DNA of 64,000 nt, taken from the NCBI GenBank assembly GCA_964438205.1, contig CAYTJQ010000005.1, positions 23,847 to 87,846 of the forward strand, in the 5' to 3' direction. The first letter of the stretch is position 1, and each line of letters opens with the position of its first letter. Made by a program: the position numbers and the translations under genes. The notes beneath the pieces are model-generated. The model was not told where the DNA came from, made no database searches, and saw nothing but the letters and a program-made list of their open reading frames with translations. Shown here in pieces: positions 43,434 to 51,940 of this stretch. This DNA is from Pseudohaliea sp964438205 (GTDB lineage: Bacteria > Pseudomonadota > Gammaproteobacteria > Pseudomonadales > Halieaceae).

Positions 43434-44672
43434 TTACCTAACCATCGTGTTGAGATCAAAGATCGGCAGCAGGATCGCCAGGACGATCACCAGTACCAGG
43501 CCGCCCATGACCACCACCATCAGCGGCTCGAACAGCCCCATGGCCGTACCCAGGGTCATCTCCAGTTCCCGCTCCTGGTTCGCGGCGCTGCGCTCGAGCA
43601 TGGTCTCGAGTTCACCGCTGGCCTCGCCGCTGGCGACCATGTGCACCATCATCGGCGGAAACAGCTCGCTGCGGCCGAGGGCCTTGCTCAGGCTCGCGCC
43701 CTCCTGCACCCGCTCGGCCACGCGCAGGCTCTCCTCGCGCAGCACGAGGTTGGACAGTACCTGCCCCGCGATGCGCAGCGCCTCGAGGAGCGGCACGCCG
43801 CTCGCCATGAGGATACTCAAGGTCGAGGCGAAGCGCGCCGTATCGACGGCGATCAGCAGCCGCGACAGCCCCGGCACCCGGAGCAGCCAGCGGTGCCAGG
43901 CCCGGCGCCGCGCCGGCGCGCGCAGGAAACGGCGCAGCCCGACCGCGAGGCCGGCGAGTGCCAGGAACAGCCACAGGCCCCAGGCCTCCAGGAAATCGCT
44001 GGTCGCGATCAGCCCCCGGGTCAGCAGCGGCAGCTCCCGGTTGCTGTGTGCAAAGATGCCGATGAGCTCCGGCACCACGAAGACGAGCAGCGCGGTCACC
44101 ACGGCCACCGCCACGGCGAGGAGGATCACCGGGTAGATCATCGCCATCTTCAGCTTCTGCGCCGTGTACTGGCGCTGCTCGGCGTAGTCGGCCAGCTGCG
44201 CAAGCACCGGGCCGAGGAAGCCGGCGTGCTCGCCGGCGTTGACCATGGCCCGGTACATCTCGCTGAACACCTGCGGGAATTCGCCGAGCGCGTAGGCCAG
44301 GGTATGCCCCTCGGCCACCCGGGAGCGCACCTGCAGAAGCAGCGCCTTGGTGCCCGCCTTGCGGCTCTGCTCCGCCGCCGCCTGCAGGCACTCCGCGAGC
44401 GGCAGGTTGGACAGCACCAGGGTGGCGAGCTGGCGGGTCAACAGCGACAGGTCCCCCGGGCTGACCCGGGGCCCGCCCAGCCCGAGGCCGAGCCCCTTGC
44501 GCAGCCGCGAACTCCCGCCCCGGGACGGCGCACGGTTGGCGGCGCTGACCTCCACCGGGCGCAGACTCTGCGTGCGCAGCTGCTGGCGGATGGCGCGCTC
44601 CGAGTCGCCCTCGAGCACGCCGCGCACGAGCTTGCCGGCGGGGTTGAGGGCGCGGTAGCGGAAGGCGGGCAC
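43434..44672 (-). CDS. gspF: Type II secretion system inner membrane protein F
   Basis: Polytopic core of the assembly platform, contacting the GspE ATPase. The 412-residue protein has two homologous cytoplasmic domains (LLTRQLATLVLSNLPLAECL; FASTLSILMASGVPLLEALR) and three transmembrane helices, ending MGGLVLVIVLAILLPIFDLN. MPAFRYRALNPAGKLVRGVL is the standard N-terminus. GTG start at 44672, 7 bases after gspE. Confidence 0.96.
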   Translation of the reverse strand: MPAFRYRALNPAGKLVRGVLEGDSERAIRQQLRTQSLRPVEVSAANRAPSRGGSSRLRKGLGLGLGGPRVSPGDLSLLTRQLATLVLSNLPLAECLQAAAEQSRKAGTKALLLQVRSRVAEGHTLAYALGEFPQVFSEMYRAMVNAGEHAGFLGPVLAQLADYAEQRQYTAQKLKMAMIYPVILLAVAVAVVTALLVFVVPELIGIFAHSNRELPLLTRGLIATSDFLEAWGLWLFLALAGLAVGLRRFLRAPARRRAWHRWLLRVPGLSRLLIAVDTARFASTLSILMASGVPLLEALRIAGQVLSNLVLREESLRVAERVQEGASLSKALGRSELFPPMMVHMVASGEASGELETMLERSAANQERELEMTLGTAMGLFEPLMVVVMGGLVLVIVLAILLPIFDLNTMVR

Positions 44673-44679
44673 GGGCGCC

Positions 44680-46394
44680 TCAGGCCAGCGCGGTCACGCG
44701 CATGACTTCCTCGAGACTGGTGTGCCCCGAGAGCACCCGCCGGCGCCCGTCGTCCTCGATGCTGGGGTACTGGCGGCGCGCCTCGCGCAGCATCTCCTGC
44801 TCGCTGGCGCCCTCGTGGATCATGGCCCGCAGCTGGTCGCGGACCTCGATGAGCTCGTAGATGCCCATGCGTCCGCGGTAGCCGCTCTGTTTGCAGTGGT
44901 CGCAGCCCACGGGGCGGAACACGCTGCGGCCGCGGCAGTCCTCGCCGCCCAGCAGCTCCGCCTCGCTGTCGCTGAGCACGTGCGGCGCCTTGCATTCGGG
45001 GCACAGGACCCGCACCAGGCGCTGCGCCATGACGCCGAGGAGGCTCGACGACAGCAGGAAGGGCTCGATGCCCATGTCCTGGAGCCGGGTCACCGCACCG
45101 ATGGCCGTGTTCGTGTGCAGCGTCGACAGCACCAGGTGCCCGGTGAGGGACGCCTGCACGGCGATCTCGGCCGTCTCCAGGTCGCGGATCTCGCCGACCA
45201 TGACCACGTCCGGGTCCTGGCGCAGGATCGCCCGGAGGCCCCGGGCGAAGGTCATCTCGACCTTCGGGTTGACCTGCGTCTGGCCCACACCCGGGAGCAT
45301 GTACTCGACCGGGTCCTCGATGGTGAGGATGTTGCGCTCGGTCTGGTTGATCGCGTCGAGGCCGGCGTAGAGCGTGGTGGTCTTGCCCGAGCCCGTAGGG
45401 CCGGTGACCAGGATGATGCCGTGGGGGCTGTGCAGGGCCCGGCGGAAGCCGCCCATGACGGCCCCGGGCATGCCGAGCTGGGCCAGTTCCAGCTGCCCCG
45501 CCTGCTTGTCGAGGAGACGCAGCACCACGCGCTCGCCGTAGGCCGAGGGAATCGTCGACATGCGGATATCCACGGCGTGACCGGCGATGCGGATGGAGAT
45601 GCGCCCGTCCTGCGGCACACGCTTCTCGGCGATGTCGAGGCGCGCCATGACCTTGAGGCGCGATACCAGCAGGGGCCCGAGCATGCGCTTCGGCGTGAGC
45701 ACCTCGCTGAGCACGCCGTCGATGCGGAAGCGTACGCTGAGGCGGTGCTCGAAGGTCTCGATGTGGATGTCCGAGGCCTGCTCGCGCACCGCCTGCGACA
45801 GGATGGCGTTGATCAGGCGGATGATCGGCGCGTCGTCCTCCGCCTCCATGAGGTCGCCGGCATCGGGGATTTCCTCGGCGAGGCGGCCGAGATCGACGTC
45901 GGCGCTGATGTCCTCGGCCATCTGCACCGCCTCGCTGTTGTCGCGCTGGTAGGCCTGGCTCAGCCGCTGCTGGAACACCGCCTCCTCCAGCGGCTGCAGG
46001 CGGAAGGGCCCGCCGATGACCCGGCGCAGCTCCACCAGCACGTCGTAGGCCGGCGTACCGAGGTGGTAGACCACCGGCTCATCGCCGTCCGCGAGGAGCA
46101 CCCGGTGGTGCTGGGCGAAGGCGAAGGGCAGGCGCCGCGGCGCGCGCCCGGCAGGCGCGCCGTCTTCGCCCGCGGCCGCCGCGGCCCCGGTCCCGCCCTG
46201 CGGCGGGGCCGGGGCGAGCTCGAGCTCAGCGCNNNNNNNNNNNNNNNNNNNNNNNNNNNNNNNNNNNNNNNNNNNNNNNNNNNNNNNNNNNNNNNNNNNN
46301 NNNNNNNNNNNNNNNNNNNNNNNNNNNNNNNNGCCGCGGCCCCGGTCCCGCCCTGCGGCGGGGCCGGGGCGAGCTCGAGCTCAGCGCTGTCCAT
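44680..46394 (-). CDS. gspE: Type II secretion system ATPase E (interrupted by assembly gap)
   Basis: Cytoplasmic AAA+-like ATPase that powers pseudopilus assembly. Visible parts: the N-terminal RLPFAFAQHHRVLLADGDEP, Walker A GPTGSGKTTTLYAGLD, the Walker B region LRQDPDVVMVGEIRDLE, STLHTNTA, and a tetracysteine zinc site (CPEC...CDHC). The start is the ATG at 46394, overlapping gspD by 14 bases (MDSAELELAPAPPQGG). A run of 100 N flanked by identical 55-base copies interrupts the gene. Removing the N and one copy gives exactly 520 codons in frame (519 residues, normal for GspE), so the gene is almost certainly intact. Confidence 0.93.
46178..46387. other. Assembly gap with 55-bp duplicated flanks
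   Basis: The 55 bases at 46178-46232 are identical to 46333-46387, on either side of 100 N (46233-46332). Because collapsing the copies restores the gspE frame exactly, this looks like two contigs that overlap by one k-mer of 55 and were joined with a default gap. It is not a biological repeat. Confidence 0.9.
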
Positions 46395-48444
46395 CGCGCG
46401 CACCATCGCCCTCTCCCTCGCCTTCTCCCTCGCCCGCACGGCCCTGTTCTTCGCGGAGCTGCTCGAGCTGCCGGATCTGCGACTCCCACTCCGGCAGCAC
46501 CGGGAAGTCGCCGTCGTCGAGGAACATGAGGCCCTGCTCGCGGCGCTCGAGCTGGCGCTGGCGGATCTGCCGGTACTTGAGGGCCGTGGCGCCCTCGAGC
46601 GCCGCACCGTCGCGGATGATCGTCGGCCGGATGAAGATCAGCAGGTTGGTCTTGGTCACGTTGATCGAGTCGTTGCGGAACAGGCGGCCGAGCAGCGGGA
46701 TGTCGCCGAGGATCGGCACCTTCTGCTGGGCGTCCTGCACGTCGTCCTTGATCAGGCCGCCGAGGACGACGATGCGCCCGTCCTCGGCCAGCACCTTGGT
46801 CTGCACCTTGCGCTCGTTGGTGATCAGGTCGGACGCCATGGCCTGGGCGCCGGTGAGCCCGGTCAGGCTGGACACCTCCTGCTCGATGTCCAGCACCACC
46901 GCGTCGCCCTCGTTGATGTGCGGTTTCACGGACAGCGTGATGCCGACGTTCTCGCGCTCGATGGTCTGGAACGGGTTCTGCGCGCCGTTCGCCGTGCCCG
47001 TATTGGTGAAGGAGCCGGTGACGAAGGGCACGTTCTGGCCGACCGTGATGTAGGCCTCCTGGTTGTCGAGGGTGAGCAGCGACGGCGTGGAAAGAATGTT
47101 GGCGTTGGTGCGCTCGCGCAGGGCGTTGAGGATGACCGTCATGCTGAGATTGTCATCGACGACGCCCCAGCCCAGGGTCATGCCCGGGGACTGGGCCAGC
47201 GCGCCGGCGAGCGCGCCGACGTCGAAGTCACCGGTAGTGGCGAGCGGCTCCGCATCCGGGTTGTCCGGGTTGAGGATGGCATTGGCGATGTTCCTGGCGC
47301 GGGCATCGTCGGTGTTGACGTTGCTGCCGAAGGCGCCGTCCTCGTTGGCGAAGAGCCACTGCAGGCCGAGGTCGGCGCCGTCGGTGATCTCCATCTCGAC
47401 GATGATCGCCTCCACCAGCACCTGGGCGCGGCGGATGTCGAGGCGGTGGATCACCGACTCCAGCGCCGCCATCTGGTTCGGGTCCGCGGTGATGATCAGG
47501 CTGTTGGTGCCCTCGTCCGCCTCGATCGTGGCCTCGCTCGCGCGGCCGCCGCCCTTGCCGTCCGCGCTGTCGAGGCGGCTGATGTTCTGCATGACGCGGG
47601 TCAGCACCTCGGAAACCTCGGTGGCCTGGGCGTACTCGAGGTACATGACCTTGACGTTGCCGGTCTGCTCGAGCGGCGTGTCGAGGTAGCCGATGAGGCG
47701 GCGGATGCGCGCGCGCTGGATCTCGTCGCCGTTGACCAGCACGCTGTTGGTGCGCTGGTCCGGTATCAGCAGCACCTCCGGTTCCGCCTCGCCGGCCTGC
47801 TTCTGCGACGGGTCATTGAGCTTCTCGAGCATGCTCACGACGTCGCTGGCATTCGCATACTTGAGGGCGAGGACTTCCGTCTCCGCCGTCGCCGAGCGGT
47901 CCATGCGCTCGATGATATCGACCATGCGGCGGATATTGGCCGCCGTGTCCGAGATGATGATGGCGTTGCTCGGCGCGTAGGCGGCCATGTGCGCCTGCTG
48001 CGGCACCAGGGGCCGGAGCACGGGAATGAGCTTGGCGGCGGAGATGTTGTCCAGGCGGATCACCTGAGTGACGTACTCGTCGGACACGCGGCGGCTCCCG
48101 TCCTCCACCGGCAGCGACGCGGAGCGCGCGTCTTTCGACTGGATCACGCGGACCACCTCGCCGGAGCGCACGGCCGTGTAGCCGTGCACGTCGAGGATCG
48201 ACAGGAACAGGTCGTAGAGCTCGGCGCGGCTCACCGGGCGCGCCGACACGACCTTGACCTTGCCCTTCACCGCCGGGTCCACGACGATCGTCGTGCCGGT
48301 GACCTCGGACACGAACTTGATCAGCTCCTGGATATCCGTCTCCTTGAGGTTGACGGTGAAATCCTGCGCGGCGACGCCGGGCGCGCGGGCGCAGCTCAGG
48401 CTGAAGGCGAGGAGCAGGACGAGCAGGCGGGGCAGGCGTCGCAT
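46381..48444 (-). CDS. gspD: Type II secretion system secretin D
   Basis: Outer-membrane secretin channel of 687 residues. Signal peptide (RRLPRLLVLLLAFSLSCARAPG), N0 domain (FTVNLKETDIQELIKFVSEV), N1-N3 domains with repeated NAIIISDTAANIRRM-type motifs, and the secretin core (VGQNVPFVTGSFTNTG; VLGGLIKDDVQDAQQKVPIL; LLIFIRPTIIRDG). The C-terminal end is a Gly-Glu repeat (GEGEGEGEGDG). The ATG at 48444 overlaps the gspC stop by one base (TGATG); a TTG three bases upstream is not needed. Confidence 0.96.
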   Translation of the reverse strand: MRRLPRLLVLLLAFSLSCARAPGVAAQDFTVNLKETDIQELIKFVSEVTGTTIVVDPAVKGKVKVVSARPVSRAELYDLFLSILDVHGYTAVRSGEVVRVIQSKDARSASLPVEDGSRRVSDEYVTQVIRLDNISAAKLIPVLRPLVPQQAHMAAYAPSNAIIISDTAANIRRMVDIIERMDRSATAETEVLALKYANASDVVSMLEKLNDPSQKQAGEAEPEVLLIPDQRTNSVLVNGDEIQRARIRRLIGYLDTPLEQTGNVKVMYLEYAQATEVSEVLTRVMQNISRLDSADGKGGGRASEATIEADEGTNSLIITADPNQMAALESVIHRLDIRRAQVLVEAIIVEMEITDGADLGLQWLFANEDGAFGSNVNTDDARARNIANAILNPDNPDAEPLATTGDFDVGALAGALAQSPGMTLGWGVVDDNLSMTVILNALRERTNANILSTPSLLTLDNQEAYITVGQNVPFVTGSFTNTGTANGAQNPFQTIERENVGITLSVKPHINEGDAVVLDIEQEVSSLTGLTGAQAMASDLITNERKVQTKVLAEDGRIVVLGGLIKDDVQDAQQKVPILGDIPLLGRLFRNDSINVTKTNLLIFIRPTIIRDGAALEGATALKYRQIRQRQLERREQGLMFLDDGDFPVLPEWESQIRQLEQLREEQGRAGEGEGEGEGDGARDGQR

Positions 48445-49514
48445 CAATCGGTGTCTCCGGCGGCGGCGAGCCGCACGCTGAGCGACAGCGCTTCGCCGTC
48501 GCGCGTCAGGTCGAAAACCGCCTCCCGGGCCTCGCGCATGGCCTGGTAGAGGCGGACCGTGTTCGCCGGGTCCGTCAGCGAGAGGCCGTTCACCCCGGTG
48601 ACGATATCCCCGGGCTCGAAGCCCAGGGCGGCGAAGTCCTCGCCGGCACGGCCGGGGCTCACCCGGTAGCCGACGAGCTGGTCGCCCTGGCGCACGGCGG
48701 TGATACGCACCACGTCGGCCAGGGATTGCGGGTCATTGTACAGACGCTCGCGGTATTGTGCGGCGAGATCCGTGGCCCCGGGGCCCGCGCTGACCGCCTC
48801 GGCGTCCGGCGCCTCATCCGCGGCTTCCGCAGCCTCTTCCCTTGCCGGCCCTGCCCCCGTGCCGGTCCGAGCGCCGGCGCCGGCGAGCTGGCCGTCCAGC
48901 TCGCTGTCGTCGAACAGGGTCAGCAGCTCATAGGTGCCGCCATTGTCCAGCACCACCCGCTGCGGCATCACCTTGGCCAGCAGCACGCGCCGGCCGGCCG
49001 GCAGCTCGTCGCCGACGGCGTAGACCGCCTCGGTGCCGCGGTGCTCGATCATGGCGAAGCCGAGGCCGTCCTCGTCCGTGGCGACGATGCCGGTGAGCGT
49101 CAGGGCGAGGCGCGTCTCGCGGGCGCCTTCCTCGATACCGGCCTTCGGTTTCGCGGTCGTCTGCTGCAGGGCGAGCTCGGCGAGGGCCTCCTCGCTCAGG
49201 GCACCGGCCTCGCCGAACAGGTGCCAGCCGATGGCCGCCTCGATATCCACCGCGGGCCCGGCGGTCGGAGCGGCGGCGCGGCGGGCCGGGTTGACCAGCT
49301 GCTCCGCGGGGGGCATGGGGGTGTCAGGGGCGGGCAGGAAGGACCAGCCGAGACGGGCCAGGGAGAGGCAGGCCCAGGCTGCCAGAAGCACCAGGAGACC
49401 CGCCTGCAGGCGTCGCAGCCGCTCCGGCCGGGACCAGAACAGCACCAGGCCCTGGCCCCGCTGACCGGCACCGGCCAGGCCGGCCGCCAGGGTTTCCCGC
49501 CACGCTTGCGGCAC
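48444..49514 (-). CDS. gspC: Type II secretion system protein C
   Basis: GspC connects the inner-membrane platform to the secretin. The protein of 356 residues has one transmembrane helix (LQAGLLVLLAAWACLSLARL), the HR domain (ARETRLALTLTGIVATDEDG; LPAGRRVLLAKVMPQRVVLD) and a C-terminal PDZ domain (GFEPGDIVTGVNGLSLTDP). I place the start at GTG 49514, which has GGAGG 6 bases upstream and gives a short cytoplasmic segment; in-frame starts at 49541 and 49583 lack a ribosome binding site. It is the first gene of gspCDEFGHIJKLMN. Confidence 0.9.
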   Translation of the reverse strand: MPQAWRETLAAGLAGAGQRGQGLVLFWSRPERLRRLQAGLLVLLAAWACLSLARLGWSFLPAPDTPMPPAEQLVNPARRAAAPTAGPAVDIEAAIGWHLFGEAGALSEEALAELALQQTTAKPKAGIEEGARETRLALTLTGIVATDEDGLGFAMIEHRGTEAVYAVGDELPAGRRVLLAKVMPQRVVLDNGGTYELLTLFDDSELDGQLAGAGARTGTGAGPAREEAAEAADEAPDAEAVSAGPGATDLAAQYRERLYNDPQSLADVVRITAVRQGDQLVGYRVSPGRAGEDFAALGFEPGDIVTGVNGLSLTDPANTVRLYQAMREAREAVFDLTRDGEALSLSVRLAAAGDTD

Positions 49515-49725
49515 GCATGTCCTCCGGACCTTCACCTGCATCGCACCGGCCGCGAGCACGGCGATGCCTTCCGCAGGAAGCACCCGCGGGGGTGCCCATT
49601 GAATGGCAAAATTGTGACACTATTGTGAAAAGCGGGGCAACCGCGCTGGATCCCGCACTTGCCCCGGGATCGTAAACTTGCCCCGGAAGCGTGAGAAGAA
49701 CCGCTTCCCGCTGGCGCCTCCCGGC
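49515..49725. promoter_or_regulatory. Spacer between sat and gspC, likely gsp promoter region
   Basis: This 211-base stretch is AT-richer than its surroundings around 49605-49630. It contains a direct repeat TTGTGA at 49612-49617 and 49623-49628 (11-base period), the spacing often bound by a response regulator. On the minus strand TTGCCC and CACAAT, 18 bases apart, could be a weak promoter for gspC. GGAAGCG/CGCTTCC near 49682-49708 could form a hairpin after sat but lacks a U tract. Confidence 0.35.
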
Positions 49726-50913
49726 TCAGGAAACCGTCGAGCGGTAGTAGTCCATGAGAATCTGCGCCACTTCCGGGCGGGAGAACTCCGGCGGCGGCGC
49801 TTCGCCGCGGCTGAGCATGTCGCGCACGGCGGTGCCCGAGAGCAGCACGAAGTCCTCCTTCGCGTGGTCCGGGGCGTCACGCATCATCACCACCCGGTCG
49901 AGCTTCTTGCTGTAGGCCGTGTGATCGGCGCGGTAGATCTCCAGCTCCAGGGCCCCCGCGGGCACCTCGTCATCGAAGATCGCCTGCGCATCGAAGCCAC
50001 CGTAATAATCGCCGACGCCGGCGTGGTCGCGACCGACGATGAGGTGCGTGCAGCCGCAGTTCTGGCGGAACACGGCGTGCAGCACGGCCTCCCGGGGGCC
50101 CGCGTAGAGCATGTCGAAGCCGTAGCCGGTGATCATCACCGTGTTCTCCGGGAAATACACCTCGACCATCTTGCGGATCGCCGCGTCGCGCACGTCCGCG
50201 GGGATATCGCCCGGCTTCAGTTTGCCGAGGAGCATGTGCACCAGGATGCCGTCCGCGCCGAGGTCCTGCATGGCCATGCGGCAGAGTTCCTCGTGGGCCC
50301 GGTGCATCGGGTTGCGGGTCTGGAAGGCCACGACCTTCTCCCAGCCGCGCGCGGCGATCTCGTCGCGGATCTGCACCGCCGTGCGGAAGGTGTCGGGAAA
50401 GTCGGTCTCGAAGTAGGAGAAGTTCAGCACCTGGATCGGGCCGGACAGCAGCCAGCGGCCCAGGGACGTGAAGGTCGCCACGCCCGGGTGCTCCGGGTCC
50501 AGGGTGCGGAAGATCTTCGACGCCATGGCGTCCACCTGCTCGTCGGTCACCGGTTCCGCCGCGGTCACGTCCATCACCGCGAGTACCGGGTTGCCCTCGA
50601 CGTTGGGGTCGCGCAGGGCGATGCGGGCGCCGGCCTCGACCGAGTCGTCATCGGTGAAGTTGACGATGGGGACGGGCCAGAACAGGCCGTCGCCGGTGCG
50701 CATGGAGTCCGCGACGGACAGGGCGTCCGCGAGGTTCATGTAGCCCGGCAGCGGGCTGAAGTAGCCGGCACCGAGCATCACCGCGTTGGCGGCGGCGGCG
50801 GAGTTGAGCAGGAGGCTCGGCAGGCCCTCGGCCTCCTCGGCGAGGGCGGCGCGCGCCGCGGGGTCGGCGACGTAGCGCGGGTTCAGTTCCTGGGAGCCAT
50901 GGGGCTTGATCAT
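49726..50913 (-). CDS. sat: Sulfate adenylyltransferase (Sat-type ATP sulfurylase)
   Basis: Makes adenosine 5'-phosphosulfate from sulfate and ATP. The 395-residue protein is the single-chain Sat type rather than the CysD/CysN pair. Motifs: AFQTRNPMHRAHEELCR, LIVGRDHAGVGDYYG, and FVLLSGTAVRDMLSRGE. ATG at 50913 follows AAGGAG. Sat can run forward for assimilation or backward in sulfur oxidisers. The adjacent APS kinase points to PAPS synthesis here, although reverse sulfur-oxidation use cannot be excluded from this window. Confidence 0.95.
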   Translation of the reverse strand: MIKPHGSQELNPRYVADPAARAALAEEAEGLPSLLLNSAAAANAVMLGAGYFSPLPGYMNLADALSVADSMRTGDGLFWPVPIVNFTDDDSVEAGARIALRDPNVEGNPVLAVMDVTAAEPVTDEQVDAMASKIFRTLDPEHPGVATFTSLGRWLLSGPIQVLNFSYFETDFPDTFRTAVQIRDEIAARGWEKVVAFQTRNPMHRAHEELCRMAMQDLGADGILVHMLLGKLKPGDIPADVRDAAIRKMVEVYFPENTVMITGYGFDMLYAGPREAVLHAVFRQNCGCTHLIVGRDHAGVGDYYGGFDAQAIFDDEVPAGALELEIYRADHTAYSKKLDRVVMMRDAPDHAKEDFVLLSGTAVRDMLSRGEAPPPEFSRPEVAQILMDYYRSTVS

Positions 50914-50972
50914 GGTCGGTCTCCTTGGCGGATGCGGGGTCGTTGGACGGGCCGGTGCTTGTTCAGGTGGCG

Positions 50973-51593
50973 TCAGGCAGCGGGAATGATCGCGCGCTCG
51001 CGCAGCAGCGCCAGGATCGCGTCCACCTCCTCCTCCAGCGACTGCTGGTCCGAGCGCAGGTGGAGCTCCGGGTTCACCGGCGCCTCGTAGGGGTCGTCGA
51101 TGCCGGTGAAGTTCTTGATCTCGCCGGCCCGGGCCTTCTTGTACAGGCCCTTCGGGTCCCGGGCCTCGGCGGCCTCGAGGGAGCAGTCGACGAAGACCTC
51201 GATGAACGGCAGGCCCGCCTCCTCGTGCAGGGCGCGGACCTTGTCCCGGTCGACGGCGTAGGGGCTGATGAAGGAGCTCAGCGCGATCGCGCCGCAGTCC
51301 ACGAACAGCTTGGCGACCTCGCCGACGCGGCGGATGTTCTCGGCCCGGTCCTCGGCGCTGAAGCCCAGGTTGCGGTTGATGCCGAGGCGCACGTTGTCGC
51401 CGTCGAGGCGGTAGGCGAGCACGCCCAGTTCGTGGAGCACGCCCTCGAGGGCCACCGCCACGGTGCTCTTGCCGCTGCCCGAGAGGCCGGTGAACCAGAT
51501 CGTGGCGCCGCCGTGGCCCAGCAGCTCGCCGCGCTCGGCGCGGCCGATGTCGCCCTCGTGCCAGTGCACGTTGGTGGCTTTTTGTTCGGTCAT
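50973..51593 (-). CDS. cysC: Adenylylsulfate kinase
   Basis: APS kinase, phosphorylating adenylylsulfate to PAPS for assimilatory reduction or sulfation. The 206-residue protein has the P-loop FTGLSGSGKSTVAVAL, LDGDNVRLGINRNLGFS, and DPKGLYKKARAGEIKNFTGI. ATG at 51593 follows AAGGA. It precedes sat on the same strand by 59 bases, so the two activation steps are made together. Confidence 0.95.
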   Translation of the reverse strand: MTEQKATNVHWHEGDIGRAERGELLGHGGATIWFTGLSGSGKSTVAVALEGVLHELGVLAYRLDGDNVRLGINRNLGFSAEDRAENIRRVGEVAKLFVDCGAIALSSFISPYAVDRDKVRALHEEAGLPFIEVFVDCSLEAAEARDPKGLYKKARAGEIKNFTGIDDPYEAPVNPELHLRSDQQSLEEEVDAILALLRERAIIPAA

Positions 51594-51662
51594 GTTGGCA
51601 GATCCTTGTCCGGGCCGGCTCCGGGCCGTCTTCGGGCCATGGGGCCGGCATCGCGCGGGCCC

Positions 51663-51839
51663 TCAGGCCCAGTAGTAGTCAACGAGCGACAGCACCAGCA
51701 GGGCGCCCACCAGCGGCAGCAGCCAGCGCCGCAGCCGGGCCAGCTGGCCCGGGCTCGGCGGGCGCGCGTAGCGCTCGCCCAGCGTCACCAGCAGGGCGAG
51801 GGCAGCAAACAGCAGCAGCAACACGAACAGCAGTTGCAC
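51663..51839 (-). CDS. Small two-helix membrane protein
   Basis: Protein of 58 residues with two hydrophobic helices (LLFVLLLLFAALALLVTL and LLPLVGALLVLSLVDYYWA) joined by a basic loop (RYARPPSPGQLARLRR). GTG at 51839 follows GGAGGG; a longer frame to 51887 has no ribosome binding site. It lies upstream of cysC in the same direction. I do not recognise a family. Confidence 0.6.
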   Translation of the reverse strand: MQLLFVLLLLFAALALLVTLGERYARPPSPGQLARLRRWLLPLVGALLVLSLVDYYWA

Positions 51840-51940
51840 GGCTCGGGATCCCTCCGGGGCCGGACGTCGCGGCAAAGATGATAGCACGGCCGCCCGGCGG
51901 CCTCACGGCAGCCCCGGGAGCAGCCCGGGGGAAAGTGCGC

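Noticed and set aside
46178..46387. Biological 55-bp direct repeat around the first gap
   Set aside because: Collapsing it restores the gspE frame; the second gap has exactly the same repeat length, so it is an assembly artefact.
44722..48549. A 1275-codon open frame opposite gspD and gspE
   Set aside because: Antisense shadow crossing the N gap; no protein motifs, while gspD and gspE on the other strand are certain.
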